Shown: in pieces, positions 27,695-36,027 of the stretch | Layout of the letters: each line of letters opens with the position of its first letter | Numbering within the stretch: position 1 is the stretch's first letter | Assembly (NCBI GenBank): GCA_963788055.1 | Contig: CAWBFA010000001.1 | Coordinates: 558,001-622,000, forward strand | Direction: 5' to 3' | Origin: JACCTU01 sp963788055 | GTDB taxonomy: Bacteria; Actinomycetota; Thermoleophilia; Gaiellales; Gaiellaceae | Length of the DNA stretch: 64,000 bases | Notes under the pieces: generated by a model | The model's input: the letters and a program-made list of their open reading frames with translations, nothing else | Database searches by the model: none | Told to the model about the DNA's origin: nothing | Made by a program: the position numbers and the translations under genes

Positions 27695-28792
27695 TCAGAT
27701 CGCCGCTGCGGTCTCTGCGATGGAGACCCGCCTCCCTTCCCGCCCGGACCTGTGGATCGCCTCGCAGAGGATGGCCGCGCGATACCCGTCCTCGAAGCTC
27801 GCTTGTCTCTCCGGAACGGCGCGGTCCTCGAGCACCGCCGAGAGGAAGTCCCGCCATTGATGGACGAAGCTGTGCTCCCAGCCGAGCACGTGGCCGGGCG
27901 GCCACCACTGGGCCAGGAAGGGGTGGTCGGGCTGCGTCACCACGATGTCCCGGAAGCCGCCGAGGCGCTCACGCTCGTCGGCGAACAGGAAGACGTGTAG
28001 GCGGTTCGGGTCCTCCATGTCCCACCAGATCGACCCGTCGCTTCCGTTCAGTTCGATCCGGTGACGTCCCTTCCAGCCGCTCGCGACCCGCGACGCCTCC
28101 AGCGTCGCGATCGCGCCGTCGCCGAGCTCGAGGATCGCCGCGTAGGCGTCGTCGACGTCGGAGACGAAGCTCGCCGTTCGCGCCGTCACGGCCTGCGGCT
28201 CCCCGACGAGGAAGCGGAGGAGGTCGACGAGGTGCACGTAGTCGAGCACGGCACCCGCGCCACCCGACGAGCGCGCTTGTCCGCCGGCGACCTGGTAGTC
28301 CTGGAGATAGAGCGCGCGGTAGTGCCGCAACTCCCCGAGCCGTCCCGCGTCGACGGTCTCCTTCGCAAGTGCGACGGCGGGGACGTAGCGGTAGTTGAAG
28401 CCGACCGCGTTCGCGACGCCCGCCTCCTCGGCCGCGTCGCGCAGCGCGCGCGCCTCGTCGAGGGTCGCCCCGAGCGGCTTCTCGCAGAGCACCGGCTTGC
28501 CCGCCGCGAGGGCCGCCAGCGACGGCTCCTCGTGACCCTCGACCGCGTTCAGGTTCGCGACGACGTCGACCTCGGGGTCGTCGACGAGCTCCTCCCAGCT
28601 CGTCGTCCAGCGCTCGAAGCCGAGCTCGCGCGCCGCCGCCTCGAGCGGCTCGGGGCGGCGTCCGGCGAGGGAGACGAGCCGGACGCGCCGCGGCAGCGGC
28701 TCGAGGTGGTTCAGCGTGTGCAGGGCATGGGCGTGGGCACGGGTGATCCACCCGTAGCCAAGGACACCGACGCCGATCGCGTCGCGGACCAC
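27695..28792 (-). CDS. Gfo/Idh/MocA-family dehydrogenase (IolG-like candidate)
   Basis: This is a 365-residue NAD(P)-dependent oxidoreductase. GVGVLGYGWITRAHAHAL is the Rossmann loop, GKPVLCEKPLGATL holds the catalytic Lys, and VGFNYRYVPAVALAK and GGAGAVLDYVHLVDLLRFL form the substrate domain. It sits just upstream of the importer operon, 27 bases before the binding-protein start. A first oxidation of myo- or scyllo-inositol is plausible, but the family is too broad to be sure. Confidence 0.9.
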   Translation of the reverse strand: MVRDAIGVGVLGYGWITRAHAHALHTLNHLEPLPRRVRLVSLAGRRPEPLEAAARELGFERWTTSWEELVDDPEVDVVANLNAVEGHEEPSLAALAAGKPVLCEKPLGATLDEARALRDAAEEAGVANAVGFNYRYVPAVALAKETVDAGRLGELRHYRALYLQDYQVAGGQARSSGGAGAVLDYVHLVDLLRFLVGEPQAVTARTASFVSDVDDAYAAILELGDGAIATLEASRVASGWKGRHRIELNGSDGSIWWDMEDPNRLHVFLFADERERLGGFRDIVVTQPDHPFLAQWWPPGHVLGWEHSFVHQWRDFLSAVLEDRAVPERQASFEDGYRAAILCEAIHRSGREGRRVSIAETAAAI

Positions 28793-28874
28793 GGCGAGGA
28801 CCCTCTCAAAGAGCTTCGCGGCTTGTCAATCCGGCTCGAAAGCGAAGAAACTCGGGCTTAACAATGGCCGGAGT

Positions 28875-28912
28875 TCCGGAAGCGCGTCCTCGGGGAAGAT
28901 CGCCTCGACCGG
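28875..28912. repeat. 38-bp exact copy of ferredoxin coding sequence
   Basis: Bases 28875-28912 are identical to 41279-41316, inside the ferredoxin gene, and in the same orientation. The minus-strand translation is PVEAIFPEDALPE, matching the ferredoxin's C-terminal half, but flanking similarity stops abruptly. It lies in the 261-bp divergent gap between the Gfo/Idh gene and iolD. It could be a recombination scar or a chimeric assembly join. Confidence 0.8.
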
Positions 28913-28961
28913 AGCGATGAAGGTCGTGATCGAGCCCCAGCGCCGCGAGTAGGCTCGCGGC

Positions 28962-29048
28962 ATGCAGATGTACGTCGCCGCCGAGTGGACGTCTGCTGCA
29001 GGACGGGACGAGATCCGGAGCCCGCGGGATCGCGAGGTGCTGGGATAA
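28962..29048 (+). pseudogene. Truncated aldehyde-dehydrogenase N terminus (28 codons)
   Basis: ATG at 28962 opens a 28-codon frame (MQMYVAAEWTSAAG, then ...SPRDREVLG, then TAA). It resembles the first strands of aldehyde dehydrogenases (MYVxGEW...xxxSPxxxEVLG). Inositol operons usually carry the ALDH IolA, which is otherwise absent here. I read it as a remnant of such a gene just before iolD; it might instead be a short leader peptide. Confidence 0.5.
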
Positions 29049-29053
29049 ACACG

Positions 29054-30908
29054 GTGCGACTCACGACCGCGCAGGCAGTGGTTCGCTACCTCCAGGCGCA
29101 GTGGTCCGAGCGGGACGGCGACCGCCGGCGGCTGGTCCCCGGGATCTGGGGGATCTTCGGCCACGGCAACGTGATCGGGCTCGGGCAGGCGATCGAGGAG
29201 CATGGCGACGGCTTGACGTTCCACCAGGGCCGCAACGAGCAGTCGATGGCGCACGCCGCGGCCGCCTTCGCGAAGGCGACCCGTCGCCGTCAGACGCTCG
29301 CCTGCACCTCGTCGATCGGGCCCGGCGCGACGAACATGGTCACGTCCGCCGCCGGCGCGACGATCAACCGGCTCCCCCTCCTGCTCCTGCCCGGCGACGT
29401 CTATGCGACGCGGCATCAGGGGCCGGTGCTGCAGCAGCTCGAGCATCCCTCCGCGGGCGACGTCTCCGTCAACGACTGCTTCCGCCCCGTGGCCCGCTTC
29501 TTCGACCGGATCACGCGCCCGGAGCAGCTCCTGACCGCGCTCCCGGAGGCGATGCGGGTCCTCACGTCGCCCGTCGAGACCGGCGCCGTCGTGCTCGCGC
29601 TCCCCCAGGACGTGCAGTCGCACGCCTTCGACTACCCCGAGCGCTTCTTCGAGGAGCGGGAGTGGCGGATCGAGCGGCCGCTCCCCGACCCGCGCCGGAT
29701 CGCGGAGGCGGCTGAGCTCATCCGCGGCGCGGAGCGCCCGCTGGTCATCGCGGGGGGCGGGGTGCTCTACAGCGAGGCGGACGCAGGCGCTGCTCACACT
29801 CGCGCGCGCCGCAGGGATCCCGGTCGCGGAGACGTTCGCCGGCAAGGGAGCGGTCCAGGCCGACGAGTGGCTCCAGCTCGGCGGTGTCGGCCTCGAAGGC
29901 AACCCGGCGGCCTCCAAGCTCGCGGCGGACGCCGACCTCGTGCTCGCCGTAGGCACCCGCCTGACCGACTTCGCGACCGGATCGAACAGCCTCTTCCAGC
30001 ACGCCGACGTCCGCTTCGTCGCGATCAACGTCTGGGGGCGCGACGCCCAGAAGCAAGGGGCGCTGGCGGTCGTGGGCGATGCCCGCGAGGCGCTCGACGC
30101 GCTCCGCGAGGCGCTCGCCGGATGGTCGACCGCCGAGGAGTACCGCGACGAGGTCATGCGCGCACGCGGCGAGTGGCTCGACCAGCGTGCGGCGCTGCTG
30201 CGCCCGGTCGAGGGCGAGGCGATGAGCCAGGCGCAGCTGATCCTGACCCTGAACGAGGTCGCGCAGGAGGGCGACACCGTGATCGCCGCGGCTGGGACGC
30301 CGCCCGGCGACCTGCTCAAGATCTGGGATGCGACCGGCGGCCGCGCCTGCCACCTCGAGTTCGGCTACTCGTGCATGGGCTACGAGCTGCCGGCAGGGAT
30401 CGGCGTGCGGTCGGCGCAGCCCGACGGCGAGGTGTACGTCTACATCGGGGACGGCACCTTCCTGCTCAACCCCGGCGAGCTCGTAAACGCGCTCCAGGAG
30501 GGGCTGAAGATCACGGTCGTGATCTCCGAGAACCACGGCTACCAGTCGATCCAGCGGCTCCAGCTCTGGCGACACGGGAGGATGTTCGGCAACGAGTTCC
30601 GCGCGCGGCGTGACGGGCAACTCGACGGCGAATACCTCAACCTCGACCTCGCGAAGATCGCCGAGGGAATGGGCGCCCGCACGTGGCACGTGGACTCGCC
30701 GGGCGCGTTCCGGGGAGCGCTCGAGGCGGCGCGCGGCGAGTCGCGCGCGTGCGTGATCGTCTGCGAGACCGAGCCTCATCGCTATCTCCCGGGCTCCGAG
30801 GTCTGGTGGGACGTCGCGCCGCCGGAGGTGTCGGACGAGGCCGAGGCGCAGCGCGCCCGGCGCGAGTACGAGCGTGAGCGGAAGCAGCTCCAGCGGTTCT
30901 ATTACTGA
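29054..30908 (+). CDS. iolD: THcHDO hydrolase IolD (ThDP-dependent), one frameshift
   Basis: IolD opens the ring of 3D-trihydroxycyclohexane-1,2-dione in inositol breakdown. It starts at GTG 29054 with MRLTTAQAVVRYLQAQW, then VPGIWGIFGHGNVIGLG, GRNEQSMAHAAAAFAK, CTSSIGPGATNMVTSAAG (ThDP Glu side) and, in the C-terminal half, FGYSCMGYELPAGIG and YIGDGTFLLNPGEL (ThDP-Mg motif). The two halves lie in different frames, joined near 29783 where one extra base or two missing bases separate SEADA from QALLTLARAAG. The total of about 618 residues is normal for the family. Confidence 0.93.
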
Positions 30909-31590
30909 GCGAGTTCGCGGCGGCGAGAGCGTCGTCGGGACGTTCCTCAACCTGGGCTCGCCGCTCGCGGCGGAGATCTGTGCGCGCGCGGGCTTCGACT
31001 TCGCCGTCGTCGATCTCGAGCACGGCGCCGGGACGGAGGCAGAGCTGATCCCGACGCTCCAGGCACTCGGATCCTGCGGCGCGATCGTGCGCGTCGAGTC
31101 CGCAGAACGGCCTCGCGTCCAGCGGGCGCTCGACGCGGGCGCGGACGGCATCATGGTTCCGCGGGTGGGCTCCGCGGCGGACGCGGTTGTCGCCGTCGCG
31201 GCGACGCGGTACCCGCCGCGCGGCGTCCGCGGCGTCGCCTACATGAACCGAGGCGCGGACTTCGGAGCCGGTGCGCCGGAAGTTGACGTTCTCGTCGCGA
31301 TTCAGGTCGAGACGCGCGGCGCGGTGGACGATGCCCGGGAGATCGCAGGCCTCGAGGGCGTCGACGTGCTCTTCGTCGGCCCGGCTGATCTCGGGGCCGC
31401 GCTCGGTACCAGCGACCTGCCGCTCGATGCGATCGTCGAAGCAGCACGCGCAGAGGGCAAGGCCGCCGGACTGTTCACGCGCACTCGCGAGGATGCTCAA
31501 CGCGCGCTCGAGCGCGGCTTCCGCGTCGTCACGGTCGGCGCCGACTCGTTCTTCCTCGCCGAGGCGGCGCGCGCGGCGGCCGCGCCTTGA
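30874..31590 (+). CDS. HpcH/HpaI-family class II pyruvate-type aldolase
   Basis: This is a metal-dependent aldolase of about 238 residues. GTFLNLGSPLAAEICARAG, FAVVDLEHG, GIMVPRVGSAADA (Arg), VAIQVETRGAVDDAREI (metal Glu), VDVLFVGPADLGAALG and FRVVTVGADSFFLAEAA follow the family order. It overlaps iolD by 35 bases if GTG 30874 is used; no closer ATG, GTG or TTG is visible. It may cleave a keto-acid from the inositol route in place of the absent IolJ, or serve a separate acid pathway. Confidence 0.88.
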   Translation: MSGSSSSGSITERVRGGESVVGTFLNLGSPLAAEICARAGFDFAVVDLEHGAGTEAELIPTLQALGSCGAIVRVESAERPRVQRALDAGADGIMVPRVGSAADAVVAVAATRYPPRGVRGVAYMNRGADFGAGAPEVDVLVAIQVETRGAVDDAREIAGLEGVDVLFVGPADLGAALGTSDLPLDAIVEAARAEGKAAGLFTRTREDAQRALERGFRVVTVGADSFFLAEAARAAAAP

Positions 31591-32474
31591 TCGTCGCGAC
31601 CGGCCCCGTGCACCCGGTCGCGATCGAGATCCTCGGCCCGATCGAGGTCGCGGAGAACTGGCGCGCGCTGTTGCCCGACGCCGAGGCGCTGATCGTGCGC
31701 GGTGACGCGTCGGTCGGGCAACGCGAACTCGCCTCGGCCCCGCGCCTCCGCGTGATCGGGCGCAGCGGCGTCGGCGTCGACCGAGTGGACATGGCTGCGA
31801 CGGCCGCGTGCGGGATCCCGGTCGTCGTCACACCGGGAGCGAACGCGCGCGCCGTCGCGGAGGGCGCGCTGACACTGATGCTCGCCCTCGTCAAACGGCT
31901 TGCCGAGCTCCAGCGCGCAGTGGTCGAGCGCGACTGGGGGGCGCGCGACCGCCTCGAGCTCGGCGATCTCGAGGGGGCGACCCTCGGGATCGTCGGCTAC
32001 GGCCGCATCGGCCGCGAGCTCGCCGATCTCGCGCGCGCGCTCGGGATGCACATCCTCGCGCACGACCCGCTCGTCGACGAGGCGACGACACCGCTGGACG
32101 CGCTCTTCGAGAACGCGGACGTCGTCTCCCTGCACGCGCCGCTGACCGACATGACGCGCGGCATCGTCGGGCCGAAGCTGCTGGCCCACGCGAAGCCCGG
32201 CCTCGTCCTCGTCAATACCGCCCGCGGCGGGCTCGTCTCGTCGCTCGACGACCTGCTCGCCGCGCTCGAGGACGGCCGACTCGGCGGCGTCGGCCTTGAC
32301 GTCTTCGAGGAGGAACCGCCCGACCCCATGCACCCGCTGTTCGCTCACCCCCGCGTCGTTGCGACGCCGCACGCCCTCGGCCTCACGCTCGGCGCCCGCG
32401 AGGCGGTCTTCCGCGCGATGGCGGAAGGCGTCGCCGCCGTGCTGCGCGGCGAGACCCCGCCGAACGTGGCCTAG
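31587..32474 (+). CDS. D-2-hydroxyacid dehydrogenase (SerA-like)
   Basis: This is a 295-residue NAD-dependent dehydrogenase. IGRSGVGVDRVDMAATA, the cofactor loop TLGIVGYGRIGRELADL, NTARGGLVSSLDDLLAAL (catalytic Arg), LDVFEEEPPDP (Glu) and VVATPHALGLTLGA (His) are complete. It has no ACT domain, so it is a glycerate, lactate or related dehydrogenase rather than full SerA. TTG at 31587 overlaps the aldolase TGA. Its stop lies inside a 14-bp inverted repeat. Confidence 0.9.
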   Translation: MIVATGPVHPVAIEILGPIEVAENWRALLPDAEALIVRGDASVGQRELASAPRLRVIGRSGVGVDRVDMAATAACGIPVVVTPGANARAVAEGALTLMLALVKRLAELQRAVVERDWGARDRLELGDLEGATLGIVGYGRIGRELADLARALGMHILAHDPLVDEATTPLDALFENADVVSLHAPLTDMTRGIVGPKLLAHAKPGLVLVNTARGGLVSSLDDLLAALEDGRLGGVGLDVFEEEPPDPMHPLFAHPRVVATPHALGLTLGAREAVFRAMAEGVAAVLRGETPPNVA

Positions 32475-32530
32475 GAGGGTTTGGCGAAACAGGCGCTGTG
32501 CCGCCGGGCCGTTCCACCAAACCCTCCTAG
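32471..32530. terminator. Bidirectional terminator, 14-bp perfect inverted repeat spanning both stops
   Basis: CTAGGAGGGTTTGG (32471-32484) pairs perfectly with CCAAACCCTCCTAG (32517-32530), enclosing 32 bases. The TAG of the dehydrogenase gene (32472-32474) and the TAG of the convergent Gfo/Idh gene (32527-32529) both lie within the arms. It is symmetrical, so it can form on either transcript. Confidence 0.75.
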
Positions 32531-33675
32531 AGGTCCCGAACCTCCTCCCAGGCGCCGCTCTCGAACGAGCGCGCGATCGCGTCGAGGACGCACGCCGTGG
32601 CGGCGATCTCCCGGACGCCCGGCTCGCGCTGGACGCCGTCCGCGATCGACTGGAGAAAGCGGTAGGCCTCGATCACCTTCAGGTCGTCGTAGCCCATCGG
32701 GATCCCCTGCCCCGGCTGGAACCGCGCGAAGTCGGGGTGGGACGGGCCCATCAGCACTCGCGCCGAGCCGCCTTCGCGGTAGTGCTCGAGCTCGTTCATG
32801 CGCTCGAAGTTCCACGCCACGGCGCCGCGGGTGCCGTTCACCTCGAACCAGTAACGCGCCTCGGCGCCGACGATCACCCGCGAGAGCTCGATCGTGCCCT
32901 TGAGCCCGGATTCGAACTCCACGAGCGCCGCGCACCAGTCCTCGTTCTCGACGGGCCCGAGCTCGACGTCGCCCTCGACGACGGAGAAGTGCGTGCCCGT
33001 GCCCATCTGCACCTTCGGGCGCTCCGGGATCAGGATCGCCGACGTCGCCGTAGCGCGAACGATCGGCCCGCAGAGGAACATCGCCAGGTCGATCGCATGA
33101 GAGCCAAGGTCGGAGAGGATCCCGTGGCCGGAGAGCTCGCGCGAGAAGCGCCATGAGAGCGCGCCACGGGGATTCGCTGAGTAGCTCGCCACGAACTGCA
33201 TCCGGAAGTGGTTGATCTCCCCGAGCTCGCCGTCCGCGATCAGCCGGCGCGCGTGCTGCACGGCGGGCGGGTTCCGGTAGTTGAGCCCGACGATCGTGCG
33301 AACCCCCGCCGCCTCGGCGGCGCGGGCGATCTCGACCGTGTCCTGCGGCAGCGCCCCGAGCGGCTTTTCGCCCCAGAAGTGCTTGCCGGCCTCGACCGCC
33401 GCCAGCGCCATCTCGCGGTGCATGAAGTTCGGCGCGCAGATCGAGACGGCCTCGACCTCCGGATGCGCGATCACGGCGCGCCAGTCGGTCGACCACTCCG
33501 TGTAGCCGAGCCTCTCCGCCGCAGCGCGCGCCCGTTCCTCGACCTCGTCCGCAGCGATCACGAGCCGCGCCCGCCCGTCGCACTCGGGGAAGTGGATCGG
33601 GACGCGCCGGTAGGACGTCGAGTGCACCTCGCCCATCCAGCCGACCCCGAGCAGGCCGACACCGATCTCCTTCAC
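32527..33675 (-). CDS. Gfo/Idh/MocA-family dehydrogenase, second of the island
   Basis: This is a 382-residue oxidoreductase. GVGLLGVGWMGEVHSTSYRR is the cofactor loop, GKHFWGEKPLGALPQDT holds the family Lys, and VGLNYRNPPAVQHARRL and LSDLGSHAIDLAMFLCG form the C-terminal domain. Length and motifs resemble inositol or sugar dehydrogenases of multi-Gfo cyclitol clusters. It converges on the iolD-aldolase-dehydrogenase operon. Its substrate is unknown. Confidence 0.9.
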   Translation of the reverse strand: MKEIGVGLLGVGWMGEVHSTSYRRVPIHFPECDGRARLVIAADEVEERARAAAERLGYTEWSTDWRAVIAHPEVEAVSICAPNFMHREMALAAVEAGKHFWGEKPLGALPQDTVEIARAAEAAGVRTIVGLNYRNPPAVQHARRLIADGELGEINHFRMQFVASYSANPRGALSWRFSRELSGHGILSDLGSHAIDLAMFLCGPIVRATATSAILIPERPKVQMGTGTHFSVVEGDVELGPVENEDWCAALVEFESGLKGTIELSRVIVGAEARYWFEVNGTRGAVAWNFERMNELEHYREGGSARVLMGPSHPDFARFQPGQGIPMGYDDLKVIEAYRFLQSIADGVQREPGVREIAATACVLDAIARSFESGAWEEVRDL

Positions 33676-33741
33676 TCGAGTTCCTCCAGCGGGACGGCGC
33701 CGATCAGCCCGAGCACGTGCACGGGCGGGATTCTCTCGCGC

Positions 33742-35040
33742 TCAGCCGTCCGCCGCGAGGCGGGCATCCTCGTCTTCGCGCGGCGGGAGCCAGTGGACCT
33801 CGAGCCGCTCGATCCGTGAACCCTCGATCTCGAGGACCCGGAACGCCAGGCCGTCGTACTGGACCTCGTCGTCCTCCTCCGGAGCTCGCCCCAGAAGGCC
33901 GAAGACGAAGCCCGCGACCGTGTGGTAGTCCTCCTGCGGGAGCTGGGTCCCGAACTGCTCGTTGAAGTCGTCGATCGGGAACGTGCCGTCGATCCTGACC
34001 GTCGTGTCGTCGACGCGCTCGACGGCCTCGTCGGGAAGGTCGTACTCGTCCTCGATCTCACCGACGATTTCCTCGAGCAGGTCCTCGAGCGTGACGATCC
34101 CCTGCGTCGCGCCGTACTCGTCGACGACGATCGCCATGTGGTTCTTCGTGCGGCGGAAGTCGGCGAGGAGCGCGGCGAGGTCCTTCGTCTCCGGGACGAC
34201 GAACGCGGGTCGCAGCAGGTCCTCGATCACGACGTTCTCGATCCCGCGGTCGTTGAGCGCGGAGAAGAGGTCGCGAACATGCAGGATCCCGGCGATGTCG
34301 TCGAGCGAGCCCTTGTACGCGGGGTAGCGCGTGTACGGCGAGTCGATCACCGCGGCGAGGCACTCCTCCGGGGGCAGGTCGACGGAGATCGCCACCACCT
34401 CCGGCCTCGGGACCATCACCTCGTGGACCTCTTTGCCGGCGAAGTTGAAGACCTTGTAGAGCATCTCCTCCTCGGCCTCCTCGATCGCGCCGGTGTCCTC
34501 GGCCTCGCGGACGGTGTACAGGATGTCCTCGCGCGTGTACCCGTGGACGCCGGCGGGCGCGGGTTGGACGCCGAACAGCCTCGAGACGGCGTCCGCCGAA
34601 ACCTGCAGCACCCAGACGAGCGGGAACGAGATGCGAGCGAGCAGCTCGAGCGGCACGGCGAGCACGACCGCGAGGGCCTCGGCCTTCTGTAGCGCGACCG
34701 CCTTCGGCACGAGCTCGCCGAGCACGACGGTCAGGTAGGTCAGGATCAGGAACGAGAGCGCGTACGCGATCAGATGCGAGACCCACGAGTCGACGTAGTT
34801 CGAGATCAGCGGCTCACCGATCGAGCCCAGTGCGATGCCGCACAGGGTGATCCCGACCTGCACCGTGCTGATGAAGCGCACCGGCTCGTCCATCAGGCGC
34901 AACGCACGGCGTGCCGGGAGCGAGTTCATCTGCTCGAGGCGCCCGCGTCTCGCGGTCACGAGCGCGTACTCGGCCGCCACGAAGATCGCGTTCGCGAGCA
35001 CGAGCGCGAACACGAGGATGATGCGGAGGAAATCGCTCAC
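33742..35040 (-). CDS. CNNM/CorC-type membrane protein (DUF21-CBS-CorC_HlyC)
   Basis: This is a 432-residue inner-membrane protein. The N-terminal DUF21 (residues 1-190) has four hydrophobic stretches, such as IILVFALVLANAIFVAAEYA and LIAYALSFLILTYLTVVLGE. Two CBS domains follow (MVPRPEVVAISVDLPPEECL and FVVPETKDLAALLADFR), then a C-terminal CorC_HlyC domain (ERVDDTTVRIDGTFPIDDF). Family members are linked to Mg or Co efflux; older annotations call them hemolysin. GTG at 35040 lies in the stem of a hairpin. Confidence 0.92.
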   Translation of the reverse strand: MSDFLRIILVFALVLANAIFVAAEYALVTARRGRLEQMNSLPARRALRLMDEPVRFISTVQVGITLCGIALGSIGEPLISNYVDSWVSHLIAYALSFLILTYLTVVLGELVPKAVALQKAEALAVVLAVPLELLARISFPLVWVLQVSADAVSRLFGVQPAPAGVHGYTREDILYTVREAEDTGAIEEAEEEMLYKVFNFAGKEVHEVMVPRPEVVAISVDLPPEECLAAVIDSPYTRYPAYKGSLDDIAGILHVRDLFSALNDRGIENVVIEDLLRPAFVVPETKDLAALLADFRRTKNHMAIVVDEYGATQGIVTLEDLLEEIVGEIEDEYDLPDEAVERVDDTTVRIDGTFPIDDFNEQFGTQLPQEDYHTVAGFVFGLLGRAPEEDDEVQYDGLAFRVLEIEGSRIERLEVHWLPPREDEDARLAADG

Positions 35041-35061
35041 GCCCCGCTCTCCGGGGCGTGG
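35038..35061 (-). promoter_or_regulatory. Hairpin holding the CBS-protein start codon
   Basis: On the minus strand CACGCCCCG and CGGGGCGTG form a 9-bp stem. The loop contains a purine run (GGAGAG) positioned as a Shine-Dalgarno, and the GTG start of the downstream gene is the last codon of the 3' arm. It could damp initiation or act as a terminator remnant. No experiment is implied. Confidence 0.5.
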
Positions 35062-35088
35062 GTACTAGGCGGTAGCTCGTCGTCCAAG

Positions 35089-36009
35089 CTAGGAATGAGT
35101 ATAGGAGACGGCCCCGGCGTCGTCGTGCCGCCGCGCGCCGCCCTCGCGGACGAGCCGTTCCAGGTGCGAGAGGGTCTCGGCGACCGCGAAGCGACGGGCT
35201 CCCGGGTTCAGGTCGGCGCCGAAGAGCGGGTACGAGACCTCGTAGCCCGTGCGCGGCTCCGCCCCGAGCGCCGCGGCCGTGTCCTCGAGACGCGCCCGGT
35301 GGTGAGCGACGATCGCACGCGCCCGCGCGGTCGGATCCGGCATCGGCTCGCCGTGGCCGGGGAGCGCGAGCCGGAGGCCGAGCTCCGCGGTGCGCTCGAG
35401 CGAGTCGAGGTAGTCGCCGAGGGGATCGGGACGCGAGTCCGGGTAGAGGCCGACCGCGGGCGTGATGCGGGGCAGCAGGTGGTCTCCCGCGACGAGCACC
35501 CCGTCGCGGACGAGCACGAGGTGCCCGTCAGCGTGACCCGGCGTCGCGAGCACCTCCCACCCGTCGACGACGTCGCCGGGGTGAAGCAGCTCCGGGTCGC
35601 GCACGTAGCGGATGAACGGCGCGTACACGGATCCCGCCTCGAGCAGCTCGTTGGCGACCACAGGCGGCACGCCGTTCTCGAGGAACCAGTCGGCGATCAC
35701 CTGTGGCCAGCCGTCGTTCCCCCACACGTGGACGCACTGCTCGTAGTCGAGCGCGCCTTGTTGCACCGGCGCACCCGTCGCCGCCTGGGCCTGCTGCGCA
35801 CCGCCGACGTGGTCGGGGTGGAAGTGCGTGATCACGATCCGGGAGACGTGCAGCTCGCGAGCCACCTCGGCGAAGACCTCGTCCAGGTCGGGGAGGGCGA
35901 GGCCCGTGTCGACGAGCGTCCAGCCGTCCTCGCCCTCGAGGAGGTAGCAGTGCACGTGGCTCGGCCGCATCGGCAGCGGCAGCGTGAGCCGAGCGAGCCC
36001 ATCGAACAT
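35089..36009 (-). CDS. Metallo-beta-lactamase-fold hydrolase (glyoxalase II-like)
   Basis: This is a 306-residue zinc hydrolase with an intact site: THFHPDHVGG (HxHxDH), TPGHADGH, VLVAGDHLLP and LPGHGEPM. An added C-terminal helical domain (RAIVAHHRARLEDTAAAL) marks the LACTB2/BLACT_WH branch. ATG at 36009 lies inside a LexA-like palindrome shared with the divergent radical-SAM gene. The substrate is unknown. SOS regulation is possible if the box is real. Confidence 0.88.
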   Translation of the reverse strand: MFDGLARLTLPLPMRPSHVHCYLLEGEDGWTLVDTGLALPDLDEVFAEVARELHVSRIVITHFHPDHVGGAQQAQAATGAPVQQGALDYEQCVHVWGNDGWPQVIADWFLENGVPPVVANELLEAGSVYAPFIRYVRDPELLHPGDVVDGWEVLATPGHADGHLVLVRDGVLVAGDHLLPRITPAVGLYPDSRPDPLGDYLDSLERTAELGLRLALPGHGEPMPDPTARARAIVAHHRARLEDTAAALGAEPRTGYEVSYPLFGADLNPGARRFAVAETLSHLERLVREGGARRHDDAGAVSYTHS

Positions 36010-36017
36010 GTGTTCTA
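36002..36017. promoter_or_regulatory. Putative LexA/SOS box in a divergent promoter
   Basis: TCGAACATGTGTTCTA matches the actinobacterial SOS box TCGAAC-N4-GTTCGA at 11 of 12 defined bases. It lies between a -10 (TATACT, 36016-36021) serving the radical-SAM gene and that gene's upstream -35 zone. It also covers the ATG of the MBL gene. Such a position would let a repressor block both transcripts. Confidence 0.6.
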
Positions 36018-36027
36018 TACTGGTCAC

